Positions 17,525 to 27,241 are shown, counted from the stretch's first letter. The stretch: DNA of 64,000 bases from Myxococcus qinghaiensis (GCF_024198215.1 NZ_JAKCFA010000034.1:40341-104340); one strand, 5' to 3'. Translations and numbers: made by a program. Notes: generated by a model not told the origin, from the sequence alone.

Positions 17525-18856
17525 GTGAGCAAGCCGTCCGTCTGGGTGAGCCTCGTGGTGGGGCTCGTGTTGGGTTTCGTGGGAGGCCGCACCACGTCCG
17601 CGCCCGCGACCGCCTCCGCCGCTGTCGCCAAGGGGGCTCCGGCGCCCACCGCCGCGGCCCAGCCGCCCGCGCGCCAGCGCCCGCCCATCTCTCCCGTCGT
17701 CTACAAGGTGCCGGTGGATGGCTCGTTCATCCACGGTGAGGAGACGGCGCTCGTCACGCTGGTGGAGTTCTCCGACTACGAGTGCCCCTTCTGCGCTCGC
17801 GGCCACGCCACGGTGAAGCAGCTCCAGGAGCAGTATGGCGCCAAGCTGCGCGTGGTGATGAAGCACCACCCGCTGGTGGACATGCACCCGCGCGCGAAGC
17901 CCGCCGCGCTCGCGGCCCTGGCGGCCGGAGAGCAGGGGAAGTTCTGGGAGTACCACGACGTCCTCTTCGCCAACCCGCGGGCCCAGTCCGACTCGGACCT
18001 GGAGCGCTACGCGAAGGAGCTGAGGCTGGACGTCGCGCGCTGGAAGCAGGACCTGGAGGCCCCGAAGCTGGTCGACCGCATCCGCAAGGATGACGCGCTG
18101 GCGATGCAGCTCGGCGCCACCGGGACGCCGGGCTTCTTCGTCAACGGCCGCTTCATCAACGGCGCCCAGCCGTTCGAGGTCTTCAGCAAGGTGGTGGACG
18201 AGGAGCTGAACAAGGCGGAGGCGCTGGTGAAGGGCGGCGTGCCCAAGGCGGAGGTCTACGCGCGCACCATCGAGCGCGGCGTGGAGCGCCCGCCCCCGCC
18301 CCCCGCTCCGGCGGAGCTGCCCCGACAGCAGGTGGAGGTGGGCACGGCGCCCTCGCGCGGCCCCGCCAACGCGCCCGTCACCGTCATCGCGTGGTCCGAC
18401 TTCGAGTGCCCCTTCTGCTCCCGCGCGGTGCCCACGCTGAAGACGCTGGAGAAGGAGTACGAGGGCAAGCTGCGCCTGGCCTTCAAGCACCAGCCGCTGC
18501 CCAACCATCCCCACGCGAAGCTGGCCGCCGCCGCGTCACTCGCCGCGCATGAGCAGGGGAAGTTCTGGGAGTTTCACGACCTGCTCTTCGCCAACCAGCG
18601 ACAGTTGGACCGGGAGTCGATGGAGGGCTACGCGAAGCAGGTCGGCCTGGATGTGACGCGCTTCAAGCAGGCGCTCGACTCCGGGAAGTTCGACGCGCGC
18701 ATCGAAGAGGATTCGAAGGAGGGCACGCGCGTGGGCGCGGGAGGCACTCCCACGTTCTTCGTCAACGGGCGCCCCGTCGTCGGCGCGATGCCCGTGGACC
18801 ACTTCCGTCGCATCATCGACGAAGAGCTGAAGAAGGCGGGCGTGGCCCAGCGCTGA
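17525..18856 (+). CDS. Double DsbA-like thiol oxidoreductase (tandem thioredoxin domains)
   Basis: A 443-residue protein starting at GTG 17525 behind an AGGAG site. An N-terminal hydrophobic helix (VWVSLVVGLVLGFVGG) anchors or exports it, then a Pro/Ala linker, then two DsbA/thioredoxin-4 domains in tandem. Domain 1 has active-site CPFC (Cys87, Cys90) in FSDYECPFCARG and cis-Pro loop GTPGFFVNG; domain 2 has CPFC (Cys295, Cys298) in WSDFECPFCSRA and GTPTFFVNG. Each domain also keeps the EQGKFWE(Y/F)HDLLFAN block. DsbA proteins normally have one such domain, so this is a fused internal duplication. Likely role: disulfide formation or isomerisation in the envelope. No DsbB gene is nearby. Confidence 0.88.
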   Translation: MSKPSVWVSLVVGLVLGFVGGRTTSAPATASAAVAKGAPAPTAAAQPPARQRPPISPVVYKVPVDGSFIHGEETALVTLVEFSDYECPFCARGHATVKQLQEQYGAKLRVVMKHHPLVDMHPRAKPAALAALAAGEQGKFWEYHDVLFANPRAQSDSDLERYAKELRLDVARWKQDLEAPKLVDRIRKDDALAMQLGATGTPGFFVNGRFINGAQPFEVFSKVVDEELNKAEALVKGGVPKAEVYARTIERGVERPPPPPAPAELPRQQVEVGTAPSRGPANAPVTVIAWSDFECPFCSRAVPTLKTLEKEYEGKLRLAFKHQPLPNHPHAKLAAAASLAAHEQGKFWEFHDLLFANQRQLDRESMEGYAKQVGLDVTRFKQALDSGKFDARIEEDSKEGTRVGAGGTPTFFVNGRPVVGAMPVDHFRRIIDEELKKAGVAQR

Positions 18857-18877
18857 GCCACGCTTGTGGGCCTCGCG

Positions 18878-20092
18878 TCACCGGGCGGCTTCGGCCACCG
18901 GGACGCGGGGCTTGGGGACGAGGAAGAGCAGCCGGCCCTTCTGCTTCATCATGCCGGCGGCCAGCTCCGCCTCGGGGCCTCGGCCCCAGAAGACATCCAC
19001 TCGCCCCGCGCCCTTGATGGCCCCGCCCGTGTCCTGGTTGAACACGAAGCGCGACAGCGGCCTCCACTGCACGGAGCCATCCGCCATCTTCACCGGGTGG
19101 TCCGTGTGGATGAAGGCCAGGCCGCCCTTGGGGAACAGGCGCGCGTCCGTGGCGATGGAGCGCCCCGGCGTCACCTCGCGCCCCAGCGAGCCCACCGCCG
19201 CGCCGGGCAGGAAGCGGAAGAAGACATACGACTCGTTGTAGTCCAGCACGCGGTCCTGTTCGGTGGGGTTCGCGGCCAGCCACGCGCGCAGCGCCTGCAT
19301 GGACATCTGCTCGCGGGGGATGACGCCCTCCTGGATGAGCAGCGCGCCGATGCTCCGGTAGGGCCTGCCATTCGACGCGGCGTAGCCCACGCGTCGCTCA
19401 CCGCCGTCACTCAGTCGGAGCGTGCCACTGCCCTGCACCTCCATGAAGAAGAGCGACACCGGGTCCTTCACCCACGCCAGCTCCAGCTTGCGCGGGCTCA
19501 GCTTGCCGCCGCGAATCTCCGCGCGGTTCCAGTAGGGCACAAGCCGCTTGCCCTCCAGTCGCCCGAAGACGCGCTCCGAGGCGAAGCGCTCCGCGAAGGG
19601 CTCCAGCGGCACCTCGATGAGGTCATCCGGCGCGGACAGCACAGGGACGCGGTACTCGTCGGTCCGAGTCAGGCTCCCTTCGAGCACGGGCTCGTAATAG
19701 CCCGTGAAGAGCACCGTGCCGTCCTCGCCTCCGGCGGACTCCAGCAGCTCGAAGTCCTCCAGCACCGCCTTCGACACGTCCAGGGACGACATGCCGTCGG
19801 TGAGGCGCGCTCGCAGTCGCTCCAGCGCGGACACCAGCGCTCCCGCCGTCACCTCGCGCGGGCCGTAGACGAAGCGGTGGTCCGCAGGCCGCGTGCGCAG
19901 CCAGATGAGGCTCTGGTCGAGGGCGACTCGCAGCGACGCGGACTCGCCGTCATCCACGAGTTGCACATTGCTGGAGAGCTCCACCAGCGCGTCCTGCGGA
20001 CGGGTGACCGCCGGACGCGGCGCGTGCGCGCAGGAGGCACCAACGAGGAGGAGCAACGTGAGACCGACGCGTCGAGCGGACCAGGAGGACAT
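18878..20092 (-). CDS. mltA: Membrane-bound lytic murein transglycosylase A
   Basis: A 404-residue lipoprotein (VGASC lipobox at about residue 21) of glycoside hydrolase family 102. It contains the expected MltA blocks: LFTGYYEPVLEGS at about residue 130, FFMEVQGSGTLRL in the middle, NESYVFFRFLPG, and the C-terminal 3D-domain signature NQDTGGAIKGAGRVDVFWGRG with catalytic Asp candidates. The enzyme cleaves the MurNAc-GlcNAc bond of peptidoglycan to 1,6-anhydro-muropeptides at the outer membrane. It stands on its own strand block, with the amidohydrolase gene upstream at 41 bases. Confidence 0.93.
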   Translation of the reverse strand: MSSWSARRVGLTLLLLVGASCAHAPRPAVTRPQDALVELSSNVQLVDDGESASLRVALDQSLIWLRTRPADHRFVYGPREVTAGALVSALERLRARLTDGMSSLDVSKAVLEDFELLESAGGEDGTVLFTGYYEPVLEGSLTRTDEYRVPVLSAPDDLIEVPLEPFAERFASERVFGRLEGKRLVPYWNRAEIRGGKLSPRKLELAWVKDPVSLFFMEVQGSGTLRLSDGGERRVGYAASNGRPYRSIGALLIQEGVIPREQMSMQALRAWLAANPTEQDRVLDYNESYVFFRFLPGAAVGSLGREVTPGRSIATDARLFPKGGLAFIHTDHPVKMADGSVQWRPLSRFVFNQDTGGAIKGAGRVDVFWGRGPEAELAAGMMKQKGRLLFLVPKPRVPVAEAAR

Positions 20093-20133
20093 GGCCCCTC
20101 GTACCTACTCCAGCCTCCGCCCACGTGACAGTC

Positions 20134-21501
20134 TCAGCGCGGCGGCGCGGCCACCGGGGCCGGCTGTGCTCCCCGTGCATCCACCACCACCTGGCCGTCC
20201 TTCATCACGAAGCGCACCTGTCGCAGCGCCTTGAGGTCCTTCAGCGGGTCGCCCTTCACCGCGACCAGGTCCGCGAGCTTGCCCGCCTCGAGCGTGCCCA
20301 CCTGGTCCTGCATGCGCAGCAACTCCGCCGCGTTCGCGGTCATCGAGCGCAGCACGTCCACGGGCGGGACGCCTGCTTCACCATGGGCACTGAGCGCGCG
20401 CACCGTGGTCTCGCCACGCGTCAGCCCCGGCACCGCGATGTACATGTCCGAGCCCGCCGCCAGTCGCACGCCCGCTGCCACCGCTCGACGGATCCGCTCA
20501 TAACCCTTCGCCACGAGCTTCCGGCAGCGCTCCGACATGGCACGACGCGCCTCCGCATCACCTGATTCCGGGGGGAATTCGTCACAGACCTCCAGCGGTC
20601 CCACCGTGGGCACCAGGAAGATGCGCTTGCGCACCATCGGCGCCAGCACGTCATCCGGCATCGAATATCCATGCTCGATGGAGTCCACGCCCGCCTCCAC
20701 CGCCGCGCGGATGCTGTCGTCCTTCGTCGTGTGCGCGGCCACCGGGCGCTTCACGCGGTGCGCCTCCTCGACGATGACCTTCAGCTCCTCCACGGAGAGG
20801 AGGTTGTAGCCATTGTCGACGATGACCTTGATGCAGTCCGCGCCGTCATACACAGCCTGACGCACGGCGCGCCGCGCCTCGTCCACGCCCGTCACCGTCA
20901 CGTATTCCTGGTCGATGAGCCCCTGCACCGGCTGCTGAATCACCCCGAACTGGCCTCCGTGCGCCGCGAGCGCGCGCGTGCACGCGGACATGCGCGGCCC
21001 CTCCACCCAGCCTCGCTGGATGGCATTGCGCAGCGCCACATCCCCATTCAGCCCGGAGTTGCCCACGTCCCGCACCGTGGTGACGCCCGCCTCCAGCAAC
21101 TCGCGCCCCATCTTCGCGCCCAGCAAGGCCCGCTCGGCCGTGCTCAGCCGCGCCACCTGCATCTCCATGCTCGCCCCTTCCCCGCCGTTCCCGAACTCGA
21201 TGTTCAGGAGCAGGTGCGAATGGGCGTCGATGAGCCCCGGCAGCAGGGTGACGTCTCCCAGGTCCAGCACCCGCGTGCCCTCGGGAATGGCCAGATGGGA
21301 ACCCACCGCCTGGATGCGATTGCCCTCCAGGAGCACCACCGCGTTCGCCAGGGGCTTGGCGCTCTTGCCATCGAACAGCCGCGCCGCGCGCACGGCGACC
21401 TTCGCCGGACCAGGAGCCTGCGCCCTCGCGGGAGCAGCCAGGCCTGAAGACAGCAGGACACTCACGACCAGCCACAACGAACGCCAGGAACCGAGGGGCA
21501 T
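20134..21501 (-). CDS. Secreted amidohydrolase (imidazolonepropionase-like)
   Basis: A 455-residue metal-dependent hydrolase with a signal peptide (LWLVVSVLLSSGLAAPARA). Metal-binding motifs of the amidohydrolase superfamily are present in order: HxH in LIDAHSHLLL, a Lys in DCIKVIVDNG that may be the carboxylated bridging residue, His in VAAHTTKDD, His in SIEHGYSM, and the catalytic Asp in AAGSDMYIA. The C-terminal beta part has VGTLEAGKLADLVAVKGDPL, standard for Xaa-Pro dipeptidase-like and imidazolonepropionase-like members. Secreted members often act on prolidase-type peptides or amides; the substrate is unknown. An upstream extension to 21960 is rejected because it buries the signal peptide. 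Confidence 0.85.
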   Translation of the reverse strand: MPLGSWRSLWLVVSVLLSSGLAAPARAQAPGPAKVAVRAARLFDGKSAKPLANAVVLLEGNRIQAVGSHLAIPEGTRVLDLGDVTLLPGLIDAHSHLLLNIEFGNGGEGASMEMQVARLSTAERALLGAKMGRELLEAGVTTVRDVGNSGLNGDVALRNAIQRGWVEGPRMSACTRALAAHGGQFGVIQQPVQGLIDQEYVTVTGVDEARRAVRQAVYDGADCIKVIVDNGYNLLSVEELKVIVEEAHRVKRPVAAHTTKDDSIRAAVEAGVDSIEHGYSMPDDVLAPMVRKRIFLVPTVGPLEVCDEFPPESGDAEARRAMSERCRKLVAKGYERIRRAVAAGVRLAAGSDMYIAVPGLTRGETTVRALSAHGEAGVPPVDVLRSMTANAAELLRMQDQVGTLEAGKLADLVAVKGDPLKDLKALRQVRFVMKDGQVVVDARGAQPAPVAAPPR

Positions 21502-21719
21502 CGCGCTTCGCTCCGGAGTGACAGGGAAGCCGCACGCTCGCCTTGCCTGAGTGCGAAGGCAAGCACTGGCCCTTCCCGAAGTCCTTTCCCAGGGCGACGG
21601 GCTCCATGGCCTGCCTCCAGGCAGGCGCCTTCGCGAGCCATCCGGCACGCCCCTCCCCATCCTTCCCAGACACACCAGGCACGGCCCTGGAGGCCGGCCA
21701 TTGCCCTGAGGAGAAACAG

Positions 21720-22076
21720 ATGGATGCAAGGAAGCTCGCGAAGGCACTCGGATGGCTGAGCCTTGGATTGGGGTTGAGTGAGCTGGTGGCGCCCGGAGCA
21801 CTGGCCCGCTTCCTGGGGGTGCGCAAGGGCGTCGGTCTGCTGCGGGCTTATGGCCTGCGGGAGATTGGCGCGGGCGTCGGCATCCTGACCCGGTCCAATC
21901 CCACGCCCTGGGTCTGGGCCCGGGTGGGTGGAGACGTGCTGGACCTCGCGAGCCTGGCACCCGCGCTCCGACAGAGTCCTCGCAAGGGAAACATCGCGGC
22001 TGCGGCCGCCTTCGTCCTGGGCGCCACCGCCATGGATGTCTATTGCGCCAGTCGCCTCCAGCAACGGTCCGCGTGA
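21720..22076 (+). CDS. Small membrane protein, cyclase/dehydrase N-terminal type
   Basis: A 118-residue protein starting at MDARKLAKALGW behind a GAGGAG site. Hydrophobic segments at about 8-28 and 90-105 suggest membrane association. The blocks LGLGLSELVAPGALARFLG, LRAYGLREIGAGVGIL and WARVGGDVLDLASL match a domain usually found alone or in front of SRPBCC-type cyclase/dehydrase proteins. Function unknown. The gene converges with the 2OG-Fe(II) oxygenase gene on a shared hairpin. Confidence 0.65.
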   Translation: MDARKLAKALGWLSLGLGLSELVAPGALARFLGVRKGVGLLRAYGLREIGAGVGILTRSNPTPWVWARVGGDVLDLASLAPALRQSPRKGNIAAAAAFVLGATAMDVYCASRLQQRSA

Positions 22077-22133
22077 GGTGAACGTCCGGGTCAGCGGGGC
22101 CGTGACAACCTGAAGTCAGCCCTGCTGACAGAT

Positions 22134-22166
22134 GGGAGGCTGGCGCTCATGACCGCGCCGCCTCCC
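22134..22166. terminator. Bidirectional hairpin between convergent genes
   Basis: GGGAGGC and GCCTCCC, extended by GGCGC/GCGCC after a one-base bulge, form a 12-bp stem around an eight-base loop. It lies between the stop codons of the small membrane protein and the 2OG-Fe(II) oxygenase, so it can end transcription from both sides. Confidence 0.6.
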
Positions 22167-22204
22167 GATGACGCGACTCGGACCGCCCCCGCGCGCGCCG
22201 CGCC

Positions 22205-23296
22205 TCACGCGTAGGGGTTGTAGAACTTCGCGAACGTCGCGCGCGCGAAGTCGCCGAACGTCATGCCCGGCTGGAAGGCGCCCACGCGCAGCTCCGCCGG
22301 GTCCGTCCCCTCGGGCGGGCGCAGGCGCTCCTCGTTGTCGGGCTGCATGAAGACGGCGAACGTCGAGCGGGAGATGTTGCGGCTCGCCGGGTGCGCCAGC
22401 GCCTGCACCGCGTGCGGCGTCGAGCGCAGCAGTCCACCCGTGACAATCTGCGCGCTCTCACCAATCTGGAACGCGAGGCAGTCCTTGGGGATGACGACCT
22501 TGCGCTCCTCTCCGCCGCGCGTGCGCACGTAGAGCCCCGCCTCCGGGTCCGGCACCGCGATGTCCTGCCGCGTCGGCTCCGAAGCGCCAGGCTCCGCGTC
22601 GAAGTACATGGCCGGACACAGCCCCGTCAGCGAGCCATGGTCGCTGTGCCAGCCGCACCAGGAGTCGCGCGTGCGCGGCGTCGCATCCTCGTTGATGGCG
22701 AAGTAGTAGAGCAGCCGCGCCTTGCACGCGCGGGACTCGCGGATGGTGCGCTCCAGCTGCGCATCCGGAGAGAGCCGTGCGCCCAGCCGCGCCGTCACGT
22801 ACCGGTCGCACTGCGCCGCCACGAGCAGCCCCACGTCGACCATCTTCCGCCCCAGGGCCTGGAAGGCCGGGCGCAGCGCGGGGAAGTCCGGGTCCGGCCA
22901 CACGTTGGGGAGGTAGTTCTCCGGGTACTTCTCCACCAGCGCCGCGTCCACCTGGGGCGAGTCGTACTGGGGATTGTTGTAGTAGGAGCCCTTGAACTCG
23001 TCGAACTGGCCGGGCTTGAGCACTTCCTTGCCGTGGCTCCAGCCGAAGGAATAGCTGCTGCGCTCGTGGACGTAGCGGTCCTTCACCTCATTGGGCAGCG
23101 CGGCGAACCGGAAGCCCAGCGGCAACAAGCCCTGACGCAGCTCCACCAGCCCGGGGATGCCCCGGACGATGAGCAGGCCAATGCCGTCATACCCATACGC
23201 GCGCTCGATGTCGGCGGACAGGTCAGCGCCGTCCACCAGCTTCGCGTAATCGAGCACCACCACTCCGTCCTTCGCTCCAGCCACTTCGCCGCTCAT
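22205..23296 (-). CDS. 2OG-Fe(II) oxygenase, isopenicillin N synthase-like
   Basis: A 363-residue cytoplasmic dioxygenase starting at MSGEVAGAKDG. The Fe(II) facial triad is visible: HxD in GWHSDHGSLTGL and the distal His in STPHAVQAL, followed by the 2-oxoglutarate-type Arg in NISRSTFAVFMQP. The N-terminal DIOX_N-like part (GYDGIGLLIVRGIPGL, then LPNEVKDRYVHERSSYSFGWSHGKE) is longer than in plant-type enzymes. These enzymes hydroxylate, desaturate or cyclise small molecules. There is no adjacent biosynthetic operon to name the substrate. An upstream extension to 23389 lacks a ribosome site. Confidence 0.85.
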   Translation of the reverse strand: MSGEVAGAKDGVVVLDYAKLVDGADLSADIERAYGYDGIGLLIVRGIPGLVELRQGLLPLGFRFAALPNEVKDRYVHERSSYSFGWSHGKEVLKPGQFDEFKGSYYNNPQYDSPQVDAALVEKYPENYLPNVWPDPDFPALRPAFQALGRKMVDVGLLVAAQCDRYVTARLGARLSPDAQLERTIRESRACKARLLYYFAINEDATPRTRDSWCGWHSDHGSLTGLCPAMYFDAEPGASEPTRQDIAVPDPEAGLYVRTRGGEERKVVIPKDCLAFQIGESAQIVTGGLLRSTPHAVQALAHPASRNISRSTFAVFMQPDNEERLRPPEGTDPAELRVGAFQPGMTFGDFARATFAKFYNPYA

Positions 23297-23428
23297 CTCG
23301 AACGCCTCGTCTCTTCTCCCCCAGGCCGCGTGGGAGGGGAGGCGGCGCGCGCCGTGCCCCTCCAGGGCCATGCGGAGGCTTCCCAGCATAGCCGACGCCG
23401 GGCCCCGTCGCGCGCTCGGCGGGGTGCG

Positions 23429-26400
23429 TCAGTTCGAGGGGCTCGAACCCAGGCGCTTGAGCAGCGCGCCCAGCGCCGCGAAGTCGATGGGCTTCACCAG
23501 GTGCGCGTCGAAGCCCGCCTCCTTCGAGCGCTGCCGGTCTGACTCCTGGCCGTAGCCGGTCACCGCCACCAGCTGGAGCCCTCCCTCCGGCCGCTGGGTG
23601 CGCAGATTGCGCGCCAGCTCGTAGCCATCCATGACAGGAAGGCCGATGTCCAGCAGCGCCAGCTCCGGGCGGAAGGACGGCGCCACCTGGAGCGCGCTCG
23701 GGCCGTCGTAGGTGACGCGCGTCTCGCAGCCGAGCATGTCCAGCGCCTCGGCCAGCACGTCAGCCGCGTCGCGGTTGTCATCGACAATCAACACCCGGTG
23801 CGGCACCGGCGCGGACTCCCGCACCTCCTCCTCGCTCTCGGGGGCTTCTCTCGCCACGGTGAGCTGCGTCTCCACCGCGGGCAGGCGCACGGTGAAGGTG
23901 CTGCCCTGGCCCCGGCCATCGCTGTGGGCCTGGATGGTGCCGTCATGCTGGTTCGCCAGGCTCCGGGCAATCGCGAGTCCCAGCCCCAGCCCGCCCTGCG
24001 AGCGGTCCAGCTCCTGCCGCTCCTGGAAGAACAGGTCGAAGATGCGCGGCAGCATCTCCGGGGTGATGCCGCTGCCGTTGTCGCTCACGGAGGCCACGAC
24101 TTCGTCACCCTCGCGCGCGCCGGTGATGGTGATGCTCCCTCCGGGCTCCGTGTACTTCGCGGCGTTCGTGAGGAGGTTGGAGAACACCTGCCCCAGGCGC
24201 GTCGCGTCCGCGTCCAGCAGCAGGCCGTGGCGGGGCACCTCCACGGACAGGTGTTGGCCGCGTTGCTCCAGGAGCGGACTGGCCTGCTCGATGGCCTTCG
24301 CCACCACCTCCGCCAGCTCCACGCGCTCGCGGCGCAGGACGACCTTGCCACGCGTCACACGGGACACGTCGAGCAGGTCGTCCACCAGACGCACCAGGTG
24401 GTGCACCTGTCGCTCGATGACGGTGCGCTCGCGCTCCGCGCCGTCGCCGCCGCGCAGCCGCATCAACTGGAGCGCGGTGAGGATGGGCGCCAGCGGGTTG
24501 CGCAGCTCATGGCCGAGCATCGCCAGGAACTCGTCCTTGGCGCGGCTGGCGGACTCCGCCTCGCGGCGCGCGTTGGACAGGTCCGTCACGTCGAAGGCCA
24601 CGACGACGATGGAGTCCACCCGGCCCTCGTCATCCAGCATCGGCTGGTAGACGAAGTCGAAGAACACCTCGCGCGGAGGCCCCGCCTCACCGGACACCAT
24701 CATCAATCGCACCGAGCGGCCGATGTACGGCTCGCCCGTGGCGATGACCTTGTCCAGCAGCTCGAAGATGCCCTGGCCCTGCAGCTCCGGCAGCGCCTTC
24801 GCGATGGGCTGGCCGACGACAGGGCGGTTGGCGACGAGCCGCAGGTAGTTCGCATTGGCGAACTCGAAGACGTGCTCGGGCCCGCGCAGGATGCAGATTC
24901 CCACCGGGGCGTAGGTGAAGACGCGCGTCAGGAGCCGCGCATGGGCCTCCTGGATGGACTGCAATCGCGCCTTGGTGAGCTGCGTCTCCACCCGTGCCAG
25001 CAGCTCCCGGGCGGAGAAGGGCTTCACCAGGTAGTCGTCGACGCCAGCGCGCAGCCCCTCGATGCGCGCTTCCTCGCCGGCTCGCGCGGAGAGGATGGTG
25101 ACGGGGACTCGCCGCGTGCGCTCGTCGGCGCGCAGCTCGCGCAGCAGGCCAAAGCCATCCAGCCCCGGCATCATCACGTCCGTCAACACCAGGTCCGGGG
25201 GCCGGGCGCGCGCGGACTCCAGGGCCGCGAGGCCGTCCGCCACCGCCTCCACCTCCCAGGTCCGCGACAAGAGCGACGTCAGGTACGCGCGCATGTCGGC
25301 GTTGTCGTCCGCCAGGAGGATGCGCGCGCCCTTGGCCACGTTCTCCAGCTCGGGCACCTCGGCCCCCAGCTCCAGCGATTTCACCTCCAGCCCGCCCGGC
25401 AGCCAGCGCAGCGCCTCGTTCACATAGGGCGCGGCGCCCTGCGCCGTGACGGACCGCGAGTCGCGCGCGCCGACATGGTCCTTGGGCAGGTGGTCCGCGC
25501 CGGAAGGGATGCGCAAGGTGAAGGTCGTCCCCTCGCCCTCCTTGCTCGTCACGGCCAGCGCGCCGCCGTGGAGGCGGACCAGCTCGTGCACGAGCGCCAG
25601 GCCGATGCCGGAGCCCTCGTGCGTGCGGGCCCGCGCGCCCTGGACGCGGTGGAAGCGCTCGAAGACGCGGGGCAGCTCCTCCTCGGGGATGCCGATGCCC
25701 GTGTCGGAGACCTGGAGCTCGACCTGACCCTGCACCCACCGCTGGGAGATGCGGACGGTGCCCTCGAAGGTGAACTTCAGCGCATTGGAAAGGAGGTTGA
25801 GGACAATCTTCTCCCACATGTCCTGGTCGACGTAGATGGCCTCGGGCAGCGGCGCGCAGTCGACCTCGAAGCGCAGGCCCGCGCGGTCCATCGCGGAGCG
25901 GAAGGCGCTCGCCAGGCCCGCGGTGAGGGTGGAGAGGTCCACCGGCTCGTACCGGGCCTGGATGCGCCCCGCCTCCAGGCGGGAGAAGTCGAGCAGCGAG
26001 TTGACCAGCTTCAAGAGCCGCTGCGAGTTGCGATGAACGGTCTCCAGTTCCTCACCGGAGAGGGTGCGCGAGGGCGAGGCCAGCGCGTCCTCGGTGGGGC
26101 CGAGCATCAGCGTCAACGGCGTGCGGAACTCGTGGCTGACGTTGTTGAAGAAGGCCGTCTTCGAGCGGTCGATGGCCGCGAGGGCCTCGGCGCGCTGGCG
26201 CTCCTCATCGTAGGCGCGGGCATTGGCGATGGCCGTCACCACCGGGTCCGCGGTGAGGCGGAAGAGGCCCAGGTAGCGGTCATCCAGGATGCGGCGCGGG
26301 CTGACGCCGGCCACGAGGAAGCCATACGGGTGGGCCTGTCCCGAGCGCGCCAGCGGCAGCACCACCGCGCGAGTCGGCGCCGTGCCCCAGCGGCCCTGGG

Positions 26401-27241
26401 GCAGCTCCCCGAAGCGAGCGGCCAGGTCCTCGACGAGGACCTCCTTGCCGGTGCGCGCCGCCTCGGCGAAGGGCCACGCGTCGGGCGCATCCAGGGACAG
26501 GGGGAAGGGAGCGCGCTCGGGCTTCGCGGGGCCCGCGTAGCCGTCCAGGCCGCTGGAGCCAACGCAGCGGACCTCGGTGGCATCGTCGGAGAGCAGGTAG
26601 AGCAGCGTGAAGGGCAGGTCTTCGTCGTAGCCCGAGAAGATGCTGGCGGCCGTCTGACAGGCCGCCTCGGCGGTCTTCGCGGCGGCGGAGCTGGTGGCCA
26701 GCTCTCCCAGCATCTTGAGCTGGCGGTGGTCCTGCACCTGGGGGGTGGTCTCCTGCACCGTCACCAGGACGCCGCCGACCTGGTCCGCCTCGTCGTACAC
26801 GGGGCTATAGGAGAAGGTGTGGAAGGTCTCCTCGATGAAGCCCCGGCTGTTGATGAAGAGCTGGAGGTGCTCGCTCCACGTCGCGGGGCCGCCATTCAAC
26901 ACGCCCTGGGCCATGGGGCCGATGACGTCCCAGATTTCGGCCCACATGGTGGCGGCGGGAGCGCCGAGCGAGCCCGGGTGTTTCAGGCCGAGCACGGGCC
27001 GGTAGCCGTCGTTGTAGATTTGGAGCATCTGGGGTCCCCACCAGAGGAGCATGGGGAAGCGGTTGCCCAGCACCACGCCCACCATGGTCTTCAAGCTGGT
27101 GGGCCACCCCGCGAGGGGGCCGAGCGGCGTCGCGGACCAGTCCTTGGTACGGACCAGCTCCGCCATCTCGCCGCCTCCTCCGAGGAGGCCCTCCTGGAAG
27201 CCAGTGTTTCGCGGTGTGAGAAGGTCCGACGCGGAGGACAT
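23429..27241 (-). CDS. Two-core hybrid sensor histidine kinase (PAS-GAF-HK-REC-PAS-HK-REC)
   Basis: A 1270-residue soluble protein with no transmembrane segment. Order: PAS-like sensor (about 30-170, with LLWWGPQMLQIYNDGYRPVLG), GAF-like domain (about 185-345), first HisKA with His370 in VSHEFRTPL, first HATPase (about 440-590), first receiver with Asp688 in LTDVMMPG, second PAS (about 755-880), second HisKA with His911 in LGHELRNPL, second HATPase (about 980-1130) and a C-terminal receiver with Asp1198 in LLDIGLPVMDG. Two complete kinase cores alternating with two receivers imply an internal phosphorelay. It is an orphan: no separate response regulator is adjacent. Signal unknown; PAS plus GAF and lack of a membrane anchor suggest an intracellular cue. 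Confidence 0.92.
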   Translation of the reverse strand: MSSASDLLTPRNTGFQEGLLGGGGEMAELVRTKDWSATPLGPLAGWPTSLKTMVGVVLGNRFPMLLWWGPQMLQIYNDGYRPVLGLKHPGSLGAPAATMWAEIWDVIGPMAQGVLNGGPATWSEHLQLFINSRGFIEETFHTFSYSPVYDEADQVGGVLVTVQETTPQVQDHRQLKMLGELATSSAAAKTAEAACQTAASIFSGYDEDLPFTLLYLLSDDATEVRCVGSSGLDGYAGPAKPERAPFPLSLDAPDAWPFAEAARTGKEVLVEDLAARFGELPQGRWGTAPTRAVVLPLARSGQAHPYGFLVAGVSPRRILDDRYLGLFRLTADPVVTAIANARAYDEERQRAEALAAIDRSKTAFFNNVSHEFRTPLTLMLGPTEDALASPSRTLSGEELETVHRNSQRLLKLVNSLLDFSRLEAGRIQARYEPVDLSTLTAGLASAFRSAMDRAGLRFEVDCAPLPEAIYVDQDMWEKIVLNLLSNALKFTFEGTVRISQRWVQGQVELQVSDTGIGIPEEELPRVFERFHRVQGARARTHEGSGIGLALVHELVRLHGGALAVTSKEGEGTTFTLRIPSGADHLPKDHVGARDSRSVTAQGAAPYVNEALRWLPGGLEVKSLELGAEVPELENVAKGARILLADDNADMRAYLTSLLSRTWEVEAVADGLAALESARARPPDLVLTDVMMPGLDGFGLLRELRADERTRRVPVTILSARAGEEARIEGLRAGVDDYLVKPFSARELLARVETQLTKARLQSIQEAHARLLTRVFTYAPVGICILRGPEHVFEFANANYLRLVANRPVVGQPIAKALPELQGQGIFELLDKVIATGEPYIGRSVRLMMVSGEAGPPREVFFDFVYQPMLDDEGRVDSIVVVAFDVTDLSNARREAESASRAKDEFLAMLGHELRNPLAPILTALQLMRLRGGDGAERERTVIERQVHHLVRLVDDLLDVSRVTRGKVVLRRERVELAEVVAKAIEQASPLLEQRGQHLSVEVPRHGLLLDADATRLGQVFSNLLTNAAKYTEPGGSITITGAREGDEVVASVSDNGSGITPEMLPRIFDLFFQERQELDRSQGGLGLGLAIARSLANQHDGTIQAHSDGRGQGSTFTVRLPAVETQLTVAREAPESEEEVRESAPVPHRVLIVDDNRDAADVLAEALDMLGCETRVTYDGPSALQVAPSFRPELALLDIGLPVMDGYELARNLRTQRPEGGLQLVAVTGYGQESDRQRSKEAGFDAHLVKPIDFAALGALLKRLGSSPSN

